45,611 nucleotides of DNA from Sulfurihydrogenibium sp. (GCF_028276765.1 NZ_JAPYVU010000008.1:1-45611); one strand, 5' to 3'. Positions 23,014 to 32,034 are shown, numbered from the stretch's first letter. A program made the numbers and translations. The notes: generated by a model not told the origin, from the sequence alone.

Positions 23014-23910
23014 TTATTTCTTTCCACGCCTTTTTTCTAATTCCATATTTTCTTTTTCTACAAGCTTAAAAAGTATTTCAAGCAGTCTCCTTCTTACGGT
23101 TTTAAGTGCTTTTACTTTATATATCCAGTGATATGTTATATATTTATTCAAATCTTTTAGTTTTTCATCCTTGTGTGTTATTTTGTATAGGTTTACTATT
23201 TCTATCGGTCTATATATTGTGTCTATTTTATCATCTCCTTCTTTCGATGCTTCTTTTAACTTTTCTGAAATCTCTTGCAGACTTATATCATGAACCGTTA
23301 AACTTTCTTTTTCTTCTGTGTTTTTGTTGACATTGTTCAGAAATTTTCGTTTCTTTTCTATTTCTTGATTTAAGAGTTCTATATCGTTTCTGATTGCTAC
23401 TTTTAATCTCATAGCATGTCCTATCGCATCTTCTAATGTTTTATGAATATCCAATTCTACTACATCTTTGATTAGGTCCTGTTTTAGTATCTCTATGCTT
23501 TCTATTGTTTCCGGTGAAAAATATTTTGTGTTTTTAAATACTATGATTAGATTGTATTTAAGTATGTCTGTATATTGTTTTATTTTGTCAAACTCATCTT
23601 CTTCTATTTCTATTTTTGAGTCTATTTCTTTTAAGGTTGATATTACAAACCCTACAAAGTCTTTCTCTGCTTGGATAAATTTTTGAATATTTTGTAGTTG
23701 GTTTTTTTCTTTTTTCATTTTAACTATAGAGAGAATAAATTCCATGAAAGCTTTTTTGCTTTTTATTAAACCTATTGCTTCTTCTTCTACTTTTGATGGG
23801 TCTTTTAGGAATTTAATATGCTCTCTCATTAGGCTTAATGATTGCAATGCTTGGAATAGGATGAAAGTTCCAAATTTTTCAAAGTTTTTAGGTTCTTTTT
23901 CTAAGATTTT
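23014..23910 (-). pseudogene. C-terminal part of a split helical-protein gene
   Basis: From the shift point to 23014 this frame encodes about 300 residues (277 from the first TTG, at 23847), almost entirely predicted helix and rich in Lys/Glu (for example IKSKKAFMEFILSIVKMKKE and VRRRLLEILFKLVEKENMEL). There is no membrane helix and no known family. No ATG or ribosome site marks a start. The frame is open upstream to a stop at the A8 run, and joining it to the next ORF gives the smooth sequence LNKTKKKRWEKILEKEPKNF. This points to one original gene of about 421 residues. Confidence 0.6.
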
Positions 23911-24280
23911 TTCCCACCTTTTTTTTAGTTTTATTTAGGTATTCTCCAAAAATCTTTAACCTTTCTTTATCTTCAATAAACTTATCCAATGTTATATTTT
24001 TATCTAAACTTTCTTTCTTTTTTATCTCTTCAAATGTTTTATTTATAAGCTTATCCACTTCAAGCTCAAACAAATAGCCTTCTGCCATTTCTTTCGAAAG
24101 CTTTTCTAACTCTCTTTTGTCTATATTGATGCTGTAGCTATCGAAAATAGACAGTATCTCTTTTGATAGAGCTTCTACATCTTGTCTTTGAATGTCTGAT
24201 GGAAATATTATTGGTCTGGTTCCTTCTCTATGCTCTTCATACATTTGTGCTAATTTTGATAATAAATCTTTTTTGTTCAT
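23888..24280 (-). pseudogene. N-terminal part of the same split gene
   Basis: It starts at ATG 24280 (MNKKDLLSKLAQMYEEHREG) and encodes a charged helical region for about 120 residues before entering a poly-A run (T8 on the plus strand, 23919-23926). Removing one base there continues into the downstream ORF. As it stands the product is 130 residues ending VGKNLRKRT. It could be a decayed gene, a sequencing slip at the homopolymer, or a case of transcriptional slippage, which is known at A8-A9 runs. Confidence 0.6.
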
Positions 24281-24352
24281 TCTTAACCTGGTCAGCCAAA
24301 CTGTACAAAATTCGCACAGCTTGGGTTGGGGTATTTGTATTCCGCCATTTCA

Positions 24353-24392
24353 GACACTTCCGTCCCCCAACAGGCGGTATTTTGGAAGTGTC
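24353..24392 (-). other. strong hairpin in the leader of the split gene
   Basis: GACACTTCC and GGAAGTGTC form a 9-bp perfect stem, with a further G/C-rich inner part (CCGCC facing GGGGG). It lies 73-112 bases upstream of the ATG at 24280. No T-run follows on either side, so it is not an ordinary terminator. Confidence 0.5.
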
Positions 24393-24565
24393 CTATTAGC
24401 CACTACTATCCAATCCTTTGAAATTATAACACGTTTCAAGCAGAAAGCTAAGGCTATGGAAAGAACTTGCCAACTTTTATGTCTGATTGCAGGCAAACGT
24501 CTCATCTGCTGCTTCCGTTGTCTGACAGGTTGTTGGGTAGCTGTCTTACTCTTTCCACTTTCTGA

Positions 24566-24591
24566 ACGTGAGACGTGAGAAGTGAGACGTG
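24566..24591 (+). repeat. heptamer repeat (ACGTGAG family)
   Basis: Units ACGTGAG, ACGTGAG, AAGTGAG, ACGTG in tandem, of the same family as at 20143 and 44329. Confidence 0.8.
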
Positions 24592-24661
24592 TTTTTGTAA
24601 TGTTTTTAAGTTTTTTCTTAGTTTTGCTAATGTGCTTTTTAGTTTATTTCTCTTGTATTCG

Positions 24662-24722
24662 TAAGACTGTTTCAAAAATCCAAACTGTCATTCTGAGCGT
24701 CAGCGAAGAATCTCTTTTTTCA
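24662..24722 (+). repeat. MITE-1 fragment (one end)
   Basis: AGACTGTTTCAAAAATCC, then TGTCATTCTGAGCGTCAGCG and AAGAATCTC: one end of a MITE-1 element cut at the 3' end of the next gene. Confidence 0.65.
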
Positions 24723-25100
24723 TCAATTTTTAAAATTAGCTAAAAGTTCTAAAGAGTTTTGATTCAAAATTACTATAATTGCAATCAAAATGATAACCGC
24801 AATTCTTAAGTCTTTCTTGAATTCCAGTCTTGTTATTTCAATTTCTTTCCTAACAACATCAATCTCTTTCTTAAATTCAACTTCCATTGTTTTCATTTCT
24901 TGTCTTAGCAACTCAATATCGTACTTAGAAGCAAGTTCTTTTTTAAGGTCTTCTGAAATAGAGATTTTTAATTTTTCTTCAAAAGACTCTAAGGATTCAT
25001 TAATAGATTTTTGGAGTATTTCAACGGCTTTTTTAGCATCTTCTTTTCCAAGCACTTTTTCAAACATTTGATATACTTCAAGTGGTATTCCATATGCCAT
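24723..25100 (-). CDS. coiled-coil protein with C-terminal membrane anchor (125 aa)
   Basis: The product has an N-terminal helical region (GIPLEVYQMFEKVLGKEDAKK), a long heptad-rich coiled coil (residues about 35-100) and a C-terminal membrane helix (AVIILIAIIVILN, about 102-114). The architecture resembles DUF1640/CCDC90-like or Bdr-like proteins, which are common but poorly characterised. It starts at ATG 25100. No partner is evident; the flanking genes do not form an operon with it. Confidence 0.7.
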   Translation of the reverse strand: MAYGIPLEVYQMFEKVLGKEDAKKAVEILQKSINESLESFEEKLKISISEDLKKELASKYDIELLRQEMKTMEVEFKKEIDVVRKEIEITRLEFKKDLRIAVIILIAIIVILNQNSLELLANFKN

Positions 25101-25187
25101 AAGTCAACACCCCTTATGTTAACTGTAATTTTAATTTAAATCCATCAAAATAATTTTACAATAAAATACATTAGGGTGAGAAATAAT

Positions 25188-25335
25188 AGTGTTCCAAAAT
25201 TCCCGTAAGTTTACCTTTCCTTGTCATCCCGAGGCCGTAATGTCGAAAGATCTCGTTTTTGATTTTTTGATTTGAAAAGAAAATTATGAGATTCTTCGCC
25301 GGCTGCAGAATGACAATTTTGATTTTTGGAACAGC
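25188..25335 (+). mobile_element. MITE-1, complete copy
   Basis: Ends AGTGTTCCAAAATTCC and ATTTTTGGAACAGC are inverted. Inside are TGTCATCCCGAGGCCG, AAAGATCTC, an AT-rich spacer, and GAGATTCTTCGCCGGCTGC. GGGTGAGAAAT lies directly on both sides, which could be an 11-12-bp target duplication. Confidence 0.75.
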
Positions 25336-25521
25336 CTCGGGTGAGAAATTGGGGAAAAGTGGGAGATTCTTTGCACAGCTTCAGAAATGACAGATTTTTA
25401 TTTTCCTCGTCATTCAACAGCGAAGTAAATGATCTCATTTTTATTTTTCTTTAAAGAGACATAAAAAGAGCCTTAACTTCAATCAAAATTAAAAACTTTC
25501 TAATTTCTAATCCAAACCCTT

Positions 25522-25530
25522 TGTTATAAT
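25522..25530 (+). promoter_or_regulatory. extended -10 promoter of the helicase gene
   Basis: TGTTATAAT, a TGnTATAAT element, lies 43 bases before the start codon; no -35 is clear. Confidence 0.45.
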
Positions 25531-25573
25531 ATTTCTTTCAAACTGAGCAATAAAACCATGAGACAGTAGAAAA

Positions 25574-27985
25574 ATGAAAATAGTCTATGAGAAATTAATA
25601 CCGGCTACAAAACCAGAATACAAAGAATTTGAATTTAAATCTCAAAAAATTAACAACTTTATAAAAGAAAACAGTATAAAACTTTACAGCCATCAAGCCG
25701 ATGCAATAGAGCAGATACTCAAAGGAAATGACATAATCGTTATTACACCTACAGCTTCAGGAAAGTCTTTAATCTATACTTTATCTATCTTAGAAAAAAT
25801 AGACCAAAACCCGGACACAACAGCCATTTTAATTTTTCCCCTTGTTGCCCTCGCAAGAGACCAAAAAGAAAAAATAGAAAACCTTATAAAAAAGACAAAA
25901 ATCAAAGCAACCGTTGAAACATACTACGGAGACACTTCAAATACTGAAAGAGCAAGAATTAGGTCAAATCCGCCAAACTTTTTAATCACAACCCCGGATA
26001 TGTTAAATAAGGGAATTTTGCCAAATCATTGGAGCTGGGATAAATTTTTTACAAATTTAGAGTTTGTCGTTGTTGACGAAATTCACGCCTACAGAGGAGT
26101 GCTTGGGTCTCATGTTGCAAATATTTTTAGAAGATTAAACAGATTAGCTAACTTTTACACAGGGAAAGAGCCTTTATACATCTGCAACTCTGCAACCATT
26201 AGAAACCCAAGCCTTTTTGCAGAAAAGCTTACAGGAAAGAAAAATTTTATAGAAATATCAAAATCCGGAGCACCATCTCCAAAAAAATTAATATACATTA
26301 CAGAGCCGGCTTCTAATCATCAACTTATGGAGCTTATAATAGAATATCTAAAAACAGGGACATCAACGATAGTTTTTATAGACAGCAGAAAAGATATAGA
26401 AGTTATTTATCTAAACATAAAAAAAGAGCTTGAAAAAAGAAAGCTTTTCCATCTTATAGGCAAGGTAAAACCTTACAGGTCTGGATACAGACAGGAAGAA
26501 AGGAGAGAAATAGAAAAAGGTTTGGCTAATGGAGATATAACGGTCGTACTTTCTACAAGTGCGTTAGAAATGGGAATAGATATTGGAGAGATTCAGTGCG
26601 TCGTTTTAAAAGGTTTTCCTGGGACGCTGGCTGCTATGTGGCAACGTTTTGGAAGAGCCGGCAGAAGAGGACAAACAGCATACAACTACCTAATCACAAA
26701 ACAAAATGCCTTAGACCAGTATTATCTTAAAAACCCGGAAGACATTTTTAACAGAAACGTAGAGGAGCCAATCATCAATCCGGAAAATAAATACATTCTT
26801 AAAAAACATCTAATATTATCAGCTAAAGAACTTCCTATTCATATCAAAGACATAAAGCCATCAGAAAAAGAAGCGGTAAAAGAGCTTTTAGAAGAAAAAA
26901 TTCTTTACATTGATAAGGATAAAATCAAATCAAGGAAAAAAATCTCCTTTAGCATCAGGTCGGCAGGGGATAGTTATGAAATAGTAGACATACAGACCAA
27001 TCGTTCTATCGGAAATCTTAATCAAGAGTATGTATTTTATGAAGCTTTTCCAAACGCAGTCTATATTCACTCTGGAAGAACTTATAAAGTTATCAATGTA
27101 GATAATGATGATAAGGTGGTGTATGTTGAAGAAGCGGATTTAAATTACTTTACCCAACCAGTATTGGCTTCAGAGACAGAGATACAAAACATTGAAAAAT
27201 CAAGAAAATTTAAAGATATAGAGATCTTTTATGGAAGCGTTAACGTTAGGTCTATGATAATAGGATACTCAAAAATAGAAATAGAATCTAATAAAAGAAT
27301 CAACGATGTTATGTTCGATGATGAAAAAATTTTAGAAAGAAATTTTGCAACAAAAGCAGTATGGTTTACCATTCCGGATTATTATGAAAGTTTGATAAAA
27401 AAGCACACATTAGAAAACAGTCAGAAAATAGTTTTATCGTTGCTTGAAAGAAAGCTTGAAAAACCGGTCTATGAGATGGTTTTAAACATAGTTTCAAACA
27501 GTAAAACTCCATACAAAAAACTTGGAGAAATTTTAAAAGAGAATGATGCTAATTTCATAAAAAATTATTTAAAAAATCTATCTAAAACAGAGATTGAGAT
27601 TTTGATGGCAGAAGCTGAAAGATTATTGAACGAGAAAAATATTTTCATAGGTGCTTTACATGGAGCCGAGCATGGAATGATTGGCATTTATTCCATCTTT
27701 GCCATGAATGACAGATGGGATATTGGCGGATTGTCTACAAACTACCATCCACAGACAGAAAAAGCAAGTATATTTATTTATGATGGCTACGAAGGCGGGA
27801 TAGGCTACGCAGAAGCAGGTTTTGAAAGATTGGAAGATATTTTAAAAGCAACTTACAAAAACATTAAAAACTGTAAATGTTTAAACGGCTGTCCGTCTTG
27901 TATCTTGTCTCCAAAGTGTGGAAACGCAAACGAGCATCTTGATAAACTAGCAACAGAAAAATTTTTAGAATTAATCTTAGCATGA
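25574..27985 (+). CDS. MrfA/YprA-type DEAD/DEAH-box helicase with DUF1998
   Basis: The 803-residue protein has SF2 motif I PTASGKS (about residues 60-66), motif II VVDEIH, motif III NSATIR, and motif VI QRFGRAGRRGQ, followed by a C-terminal DUF1998 domain with four cysteines (CKCLNGCPSCILSPKCG). This is the YprA/MrfA family; B. subtilis MrfA acts in repair of mitomycin damage. A 3'-5' DNA helicase in DNA repair is the likely role. Its stop originally overlapped the hemW start, before the MITE-2 insertion at 27988. Confidence 0.9.
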   Translation: MKIVYEKLIPATKPEYKEFEFKSQKINNFIKENSIKLYSHQADAIEQILKGNDIIVITPTASGKSLIYTLSILEKIDQNPDTTAILIFPLVALARDQKEKIENLIKKTKIKATVETYYGDTSNTERARIRSNPPNFLITTPDMLNKGILPNHWSWDKFFTNLEFVVVDEIHAYRGVLGSHVANIFRRLNRLANFYTGKEPLYICNSATIRNPSLFAEKLTGKKNFIEISKSGAPSPKKLIYITEPASNHQLMELIIEYLKTGTSTIVFIDSRKDIEVIYLNIKKELEKRKLFHLIGKVKPYRSGYRQEERREIEKGLANGDITVVLSTSALEMGIDIGEIQCVVLKGFPGTLAAMWQRFGRAGRRGQTAYNYLITKQNALDQYYLKNPEDIFNRNVEEPIINPENKYILKKHLILSAKELPIHIKDIKPSEKEAVKELLEEKILYIDKDKIKSRKKISFSIRSAGDSYEIVDIQTNRSIGNLNQEYVFYEAFPNAVYIHSGRTYKVINVDNDDKVVYVEEADLNYFTQPVLASETEIQNIEKSRKFKDIEIFYGSVNVRSMIIGYSKIEIESNKRINDVMFDDEKILERNFATKAVWFTIPDYYESLIKKHTLENSQKIVLSLLERKLEKPVYEMVLNIVSNSKTPYKKLGEILKENDANFIKNYLKNLSKTEIEILMAEAERLLNEKNIFIGALHGAEHGMIGIYSIFAMNDRWDIGGLSTNYHPQTEKASIFIYDGYEGGIGYAEAGFERLEDILKATYKNIKNCKCLNGCPSCILSPKCGNANEHLDKLATEKFLELILA

Positions 27986-27987
27986 TA
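27961..27987 (+). repeat. 27-bp direct repeat, left copy (MITE-2 target duplication)
   Basis: It covers the end of the helicase gene (TTAATCTTAGCATGATA) and matches 28154-28180 in 25 of 27 positions. The two copies bracket the MITE-2 element at 27988-28153. Confidence 0.75.
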
Positions 27988-28153
27988 CCTATGGATGAGA
28001 AATTAATGATTTTTATAGAATTTAAAAAGGAGATCCTTCGGACTTACGTCTTCAGGAAGGTTAAATGATAAATATTAGAGAAAAGATAATCTTATTTGTC
28101 ATTCTGAGCGAAGCGAAGAATCTCCTGCTTTTATTGAATTTCTCGCCTGACGT
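27988..28153 (-). mobile_element. MITE-2 copy between the helicase gene and hemW
   Basis: A 166-bp element with ends CCTATGGATGAGAAATT and (other strand) ACGTCAGGCGAGAAATT. The internal modules GAGATCCTTCGGACTTACG and CATTCTGAGCGAAGCGAAG are present. It is flanked by the 27-bp direct repeat and carries no gene. Confidence 0.75.
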
Positions 28154-28180
28154 ATTTTTAGAGTTAGTCTTAGCATGATA
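28154..28180 (+). repeat. 27-bp direct repeat, right copy, carrying the hemW start
   Basis: It contains the sequence CTTAGCATGATA with the hemW ATG at 28175. The duplication left both neighbouring genes complete. Confidence 0.75.
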
Positions 28181-29272
28181 AAAGGAATTTATATACACAT
28201 ACCATTTTGCAATATAAAATGTCCATACTGTGATTTTACATCTTTTGTTTGGCAAGAAGATAAATTGAAAGATAGGTACGTAGAAGCTTTAAAAAAAGAG
28301 CTTTTGATGTACTTAGATAGTGATTTTGATATTCAAACCATCTACTTTGGAGGTGGGACACCATCAACGCTAAAACCTGAAAAGATCGCTGAAATAATAG
28401 AGTTTATAAAAAACAACGTAAAGCATCAAAAAAATCTTGAAATAACAGTTGAAATAAATCCAAAAACCTATGAATATCAAGAGTTTAAAATCATAAAAGA
28501 TGCAGGAGTAAACAGAATAAGCATTGGCAATCAATCATTTTTAGAAAAAAATCTTGCAATGCTTGGAAGAGACCACAAACCGGAAGATAGCTATAAAACC
28601 ATAGAAAACTGCCTTAAAGCCGGAATATCTAACATAAACCTTGATTTGATTTATGGAATTCAAAATCAAACTTTACAAGACCTTGAAAAAGATTTAGAAA
28701 TATACACATCACTACCTATAACTCACATATCAGCTTATATGCTAACTGCCTACGAAGACACACCCCTTGGAACACTTGTAGAAAAAGGACTTTATCATCT
28801 ACCTGACGAAGATTTAGTATATCAAATGTTTTTAATGATAGACCAAGCTTTACATAACAAAGGTTTTGAAAGATATGAACTTTCAAATTGGGCAAAAAAA
28901 GGCTATGAATGTAAACACAATCTTTTTTATTGGACAGATGTAAACTTTCTCGGCATTGGCGTTTCTGCTTGGTCTTATGTAGACAATAAAAGGTTTGGAA
29001 ATACTAAGAATATAAACGAGTATTTAGAGAATGTTGAAAAAGGCATCAAACCTGTCAAGTTTAGTGAGGTTTTAGATGAAAAGAAAAAGCTTGAAGAAAA
29101 AATCTTCTTAGGCTTAAGGCTTAAAGAGGGTATAGATGTAGATTTGATTAAGAATAAAGATTTTCTAAAAGAGTTAGTGGATGAAGGCTATGGAGATATA
29201 AAAGATAGAAGGTTTTATCTACTTCCAAAGGGAATAATGGTTATTAATGAAATAGTTAGGAAGGTTTTATAG
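28175..29272 (+). CDS. hemW: HemW-like radical SAM heme chaperone
   Basis: The 365-residue radical SAM protein has the cluster motif CNIKCPYC (CxxxCxxC) followed by Asp-Phe; the CPYCDF form indicates HemW rather than the HemN coproporphyrinogen oxidase, which has CxxCxC. Other marks are YFGGGTPSTL, EINPKT, RISIGNQSF and YELSNWAKKGYECKHN. HemW carries heme to respiratory enzymes. It has no clear ribosome site, and the start lies in the duplicated 27-bp segment, formerly coupled to the helicase stop. Confidence 0.88.
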   Translation: MIKGIYIHIPFCNIKCPYCDFTSFVWQEDKLKDRYVEALKKELLMYLDSDFDIQTIYFGGGTPSTLKPEKIAEIIEFIKNNVKHQKNLEITVEINPKTYEYQEFKIIKDAGVNRISIGNQSFLEKNLAMLGRDHKPEDSYKTIENCLKAGISNINLDLIYGIQNQTLQDLEKDLEIYTSLPITHISAYMLTAYEDTPLGTLVEKGLYHLPDEDLVYQMFLMIDQALHNKGFERYELSNWAKKGYECKHNLFYWTDVNFLGIGVSAWSYVDNKRFGNTKNINEYLENVEKGIKPVKFSEVLDEKKKLEEKIFLGLRLKEGIDVDLIKNKDFLKELVDEGYGDIKDRRFYLLPKGIMVINEIVRKVL

Positions 29273-29303
29273 TAAAATTTTTTAATAAAAATAGGAGAGC
29301 ATC

Positions 29304-30749
29304 ATGGCAAAGAAAACAAAAGTAAAAAATAATGAGCCGTTAGAGGCTAAGCTTTGGAAAGCAGCAGACACTCTTAGAAAAAATATTGACGCAGCAGAAT
29401 ATAAACATGTTGTATTAGGCTTGATCTTTTTAAAGTACATTTCAGATGCCTTTGAAGAACTTTATGAAGAACTCAAAAAAGACCCTTACGCCGACCCGGA
29501 GGATAAAGACGAATATTTAGCAAAAAATGTTTTTTATATTCCAGAAAAGGCAAGATGGAGTGAGATTAAAAAACATGCAAAAAGTCCGGAGATAGGAAAA
29601 TACCTTGACGAAGCAATGGATGAAATAGAAAGAGAAAACCCACAATTAAAAGGTGTTTTACCAAAGGTTTATTCGAAAGGAAACATAGACCCATTATCTC
29701 TTGGCGGGCTTATAGACCTATTTGATAACATTGAGTTAGAAGCTGCAAAAGAAAAAAGCTCTGATGTGTTAGGTTATGTCTTTGAATACTTTTTAGGACA
29801 GTTTGCATTAGCTGAAGGAAAGAAAGGCGGGCAATTCTACACTCCAAAAAGCGTTGTAGAGCTGTTGGTAGAAATGATACAGCCGTTCAAAGGAAGAGTA
29901 TTCGACCCTTGCTGTGGCTCTGGCGGGATGTTTGTTCAATCTGAAAAGTTTGTATTAGCACATCAGGGAAGAATTGATGACATTTCTATATACGGACAAG
30001 AGAGTAACCAAACCACTTGGAAGCTTTGCAAAATGAATTTAGCAATCAGGCATATAGACAGCTCACAGGTAAAATGGAACAGTGAAGGCTCACTTTTAAA
30101 CGATGCACACAAAGACTTAAAGGCAGATTTCATATTGGCAAACCCGCCGTTTAATCAAAAAGAATGGGGAAGAGAACATTTAGAGAATGACCCAAGATGG
30201 CAGTATGGAATACCACCGGCAGGAAATGCAAACTATGCTTGGATACAGCATTTTATTTATCATTTAAGCAATAAAGGAAAAGCTGGGTTTGTTCTTGCTA
30301 AAGGTTCTTTAACATCTAAACAAAAAGAAGAGTATGAGATAAGAAAAAACTTAATAGAGGCTGATTTGATAGAGTGTATAGTAAATTTACCCCCTAAGCT
30401 GTTTTTAAATACAGGTATTCCTGCCTGTTTGTGGTTTATAAATAAAAACAAAAAAAGGAAAGGAGAAATTCTTTTTATAGATGCAAGGGATATGGGAGAG
30501 CTAATAAAAAGAAGACTAAGAGTTTTAAGACCTGAGGATATACGAAAGATTGCAGATACTTATCATCAGTGGCAAAAAGGTAGCGACGGAAATTATCAAG
30601 ATATAGCAGGTTTTTGCAAATCTGCAAGTTTGGATGAGGTAAGGAATTTAGATTATGTTTTAACCCCTGGCAGGTATGTTGGGCTTCCTGATGAAGATGA
30701 TGATTTTGACTTTGTAGAAAGGTTTAATAAGTTAAAGGCTGAGTTTTAA
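29304..30749 (+). CDS. hsdM: type I restriction-modification methyltransferase, C-terminally truncated
   Basis: The 481-residue protein has the HsdM N-terminal helical domain (LWKAADTLRKNIDAAEYKHV), the SAM-binding motif I FDPCCGSGGMF, and the catalytic NPPF motif (LANPPFNQ), so it is an N6-adenine methyltransferase. After Glu-Phe at 30741-30746 the frame has TAA (30747-30749) and then continues for 24 more codons (EQIKEEERLNKLILENLARL..., stop at 30822-30824). Those codons look exactly like the usual charged C-terminal helix of HsdM, so the stop appears to be a recent GAA-to-TAA change. The C-terminal helix helps dock HsdS, so assembly may be weakened. Confidence 0.92.
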   Translation: MAKKTKVKNNEPLEAKLWKAADTLRKNIDAAEYKHVVLGLIFLKYISDAFEELYEELKKDPYADPEDKDEYLAKNVFYIPEKARWSEIKKHAKSPEIGKYLDEAMDEIERENPQLKGVLPKVYSKGNIDPLSLGGLIDLFDNIELEAAKEKSSDVLGYVFEYFLGQFALAEGKKGGQFYTPKSVVELLVEMIQPFKGRVFDPCCGSGGMFVQSEKFVLAHQGRIDDISIYGQESNQTTWKLCKMNLAIRHIDSSQVKWNSEGSLLNDAHKDLKADFILANPPFNQKEWGREHLENDPRWQYGIPPAGNANYAWIQHFIYHLSNKGKAGFVLAKGSLTSKQKEEYEIRKNLIEADLIECIVNLPPKLFLNTGIPACLWFINKNKKRKGEILFIDARDMGELIKRRLRVLRPEDIRKIADTYHQWQKGSDGNYQDIAGFCKSASLDEVRNLDYVLTPGRYVGLPDEDDDFDFVERFNKLKAEF

Positions 30750-30824
30750 GAGCAAATAAAGGAAGAGGAGAGATTGAATAAACTTATCTTAGAGAATTTG
30801 GCAAGGTTGGATTTGGAGGGTTAA
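30750..30824 (+). pseudogene. stranded C-terminal tail of hsdM
   Basis: In frame after the hsdM TAA, these bases encode 24 residues beginning EQIKEEERLNKLILENLARL and ending in a second TAA. The heptad-like Leu/Glu/Lys pattern fits the HsdM tail. Restoring one base would give a 506-residue HsdM. Confidence 0.7.
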
Positions 30825-30837
30825 AGGTAAAGAGTTT

Positions 30838-32034
30838 TTGGAAGAGATAGAGTATATGGAAGATATTCCTGAAGGTTGGAAGTGTATGAAAGTAGAGGAA
30901 TTTGCAGAAGTTGTGAGTGGAGGAACACCGAGAACAGATAAACTAGAATTTTGGAATGGAGATATAGCTTGGATTACTCCAAAAGATTTATCTAATTTCA
31001 AATTTCGTTATATAGAGAGGGGAGAAAGGAACATTTCGAGAGAAGGGTTAGAAAATTCAAATGCAAAATTATTACCAAAAGGAACTGTTTTATTAAGCAG
31101 TAGAGCACCTGTAGGATATCTTGCTATTGCAAAAAATGAACTTTCTACAAATCAAGGCTTTCAAAGTTTAATACCTAAAGAAAATGTTATTTCGGAATTT
31201 TTATACTATCTTTTAAAAAATAATGTTGAATATTTAAAGTCGCAAGCATCAGGAACTACTTTTGGGGAACTATCAAAAAGCACATTAAAAAAGTTGACTT
31301 TCCCCCTCCCCCCTCTCCAAGAGCAAAAGGCTATAGCTGATGTTCTTTCAAGCATAGACGATAAAATAGAGCTATTACATCGTCAAAATAAAACACTTGA
31401 AGAAATGGCAATGACTTTATTCAGGCAGTGGTTTATTGAGCCAACAAAAGATGGATTGCCTGATGGATGGGAAGAAAAAAAGCTGAAAGATATTTATGTT
31501 TTTGAAAAAGGCATAGAACCAGGAAGCAGAAATTATTTAGAAACTCCAAGCGTTGATGCTATTAGATTTATAAGAGTTGGTGATATGTTAGACAATAAAG
31601 CTGATGTTTATATTAAGAAGGATTTAGCGGGAGATAGTATTTGTAAATTTGACGACCTTTTAGTTTCTTTTGACGGTACAGTTGGCAGGGTTTCATTTGG
31701 TTTAGTTGGTTGTTATTCATCAGGAATTAGGAAAATCTATTCAAAATATGAAATTTATAATAAGCTTTGGTTAAAGCACCAGATATTTATTAGCGAAGAA
31801 GTCCAAGATGAAATAAACATGCACGCAGAAGGCACAACAATTTTACATGCAAGCAGTAGCATTGATTATTTATCCTTTGCATTTCCACCAAAAGAAAAAA
31901 TTAAAGAATACGATAAATTTTTTGACCCTATCTATAAAAAGATATTACACAATAAAGCTCAAATCCAAACCCTTGAAAAACTAAGAGATGCACTACTACC
32001 AAAATTAATGAGCGGGGAGGTGAAAATAATATGA
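30838..32034 (+). CDS. hsdS: type I restriction-modification specificity subunit
   Basis: The 398-residue protein has the two-target-recognition-domain layout: TRD1 (about residues 1-160, WKCMKVEEFAEVVSGGTP), a conserved helical spacer (PLPPLQEQKAIADVLSSIDD), TRD2 (about 210-350), and a second helical spacer (KIQTLEKLRDALLPKLMSGE). It decides which DNA sequence HsdM and HsdR act on. The start may be TTG 30838 or ATG 30856. Its stop overlaps the OLD-like gene start by four bases. Confidence 0.9.
   Translation: MEEIEYMEDIPEGWKCMKVEEFAEVVSGGTPRTDKLEFWNGDIAWITPKDLSNFKFRYIERGERNISREGLENSNAKLLPKGTVLLSSRAPVGYLAIAKNELSTNQGFQSLIPKENVISEFLYYLLKNNVEYLKSQASGTTFGELSKSTLKKLTFPLPPLQEQKAIADVLSSIDDKIELLHRQNKTLEEMAMTLFRQWFIEPTKDGLPDGWEEKKLKDIYVFEKGIEPGSRNYLETPSVDAIRFIRVGDMLDNKADVYIKKDLAGDSICKFDDLLVSFDGTVGRVSFGLVGCYSSGIRKIYSKYEIYNKLWLKHQIFISEEVQDEINMHAEGTTILHASSSIDYLSFAFPPKEKIKEYDKFFDPIYKKILHNKAQIQTLEKLRDALLPKLMSGEVKII

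Larger units (their letters stand above)
24281..24722. other. gene-free, comparatively GC-rich stretch with a hairpin and promoter
   Basis: No recognisable gene. Composition differs from the surroundings. Both strands stay open for long stretches, but the products (for example one ending YRLLGDGSV on the minus strand) match nothing known to me. An extended -10 (TGTTATAAT, minus strand, 24423-24431) could start a transcript toward the split gene at 24280, and that leader would carry the hairpin at 24353-24392. It may be a relic of a mobile element or a structured leader RNA. Confidence 0.4.
25101..25573. other. gene-free, repeat-filled intergenic DNA
   Basis: It consists mainly of a complete MITE-1 (25188-25335) sitting between two GGGTGAGAAAT stretches, so MITE-1 seems to have landed in a MITE-2 end. 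A further decayed MITE-2 piece lies at about 25340-25440, and then the promoter region of the helicase gene. Confidence 0.55.

Noticed and set aside
23905-23926. Programmed -1 ribosomal frameshift in the split gene
   Set aside because: A slippery A_AAA_AAT exists, but the -1 frame meets a stop at once; the frame needed for fusion is the +1 one. Only a one-base length change in the A run, or transcript slippage, would work.
24192-24578. 128-residue plus-strand frame
   Set aside because: It overlaps the start of the split helical gene in antisense and has the Cys/Leu/Arg-rich look of a chance frame; no family recognised.
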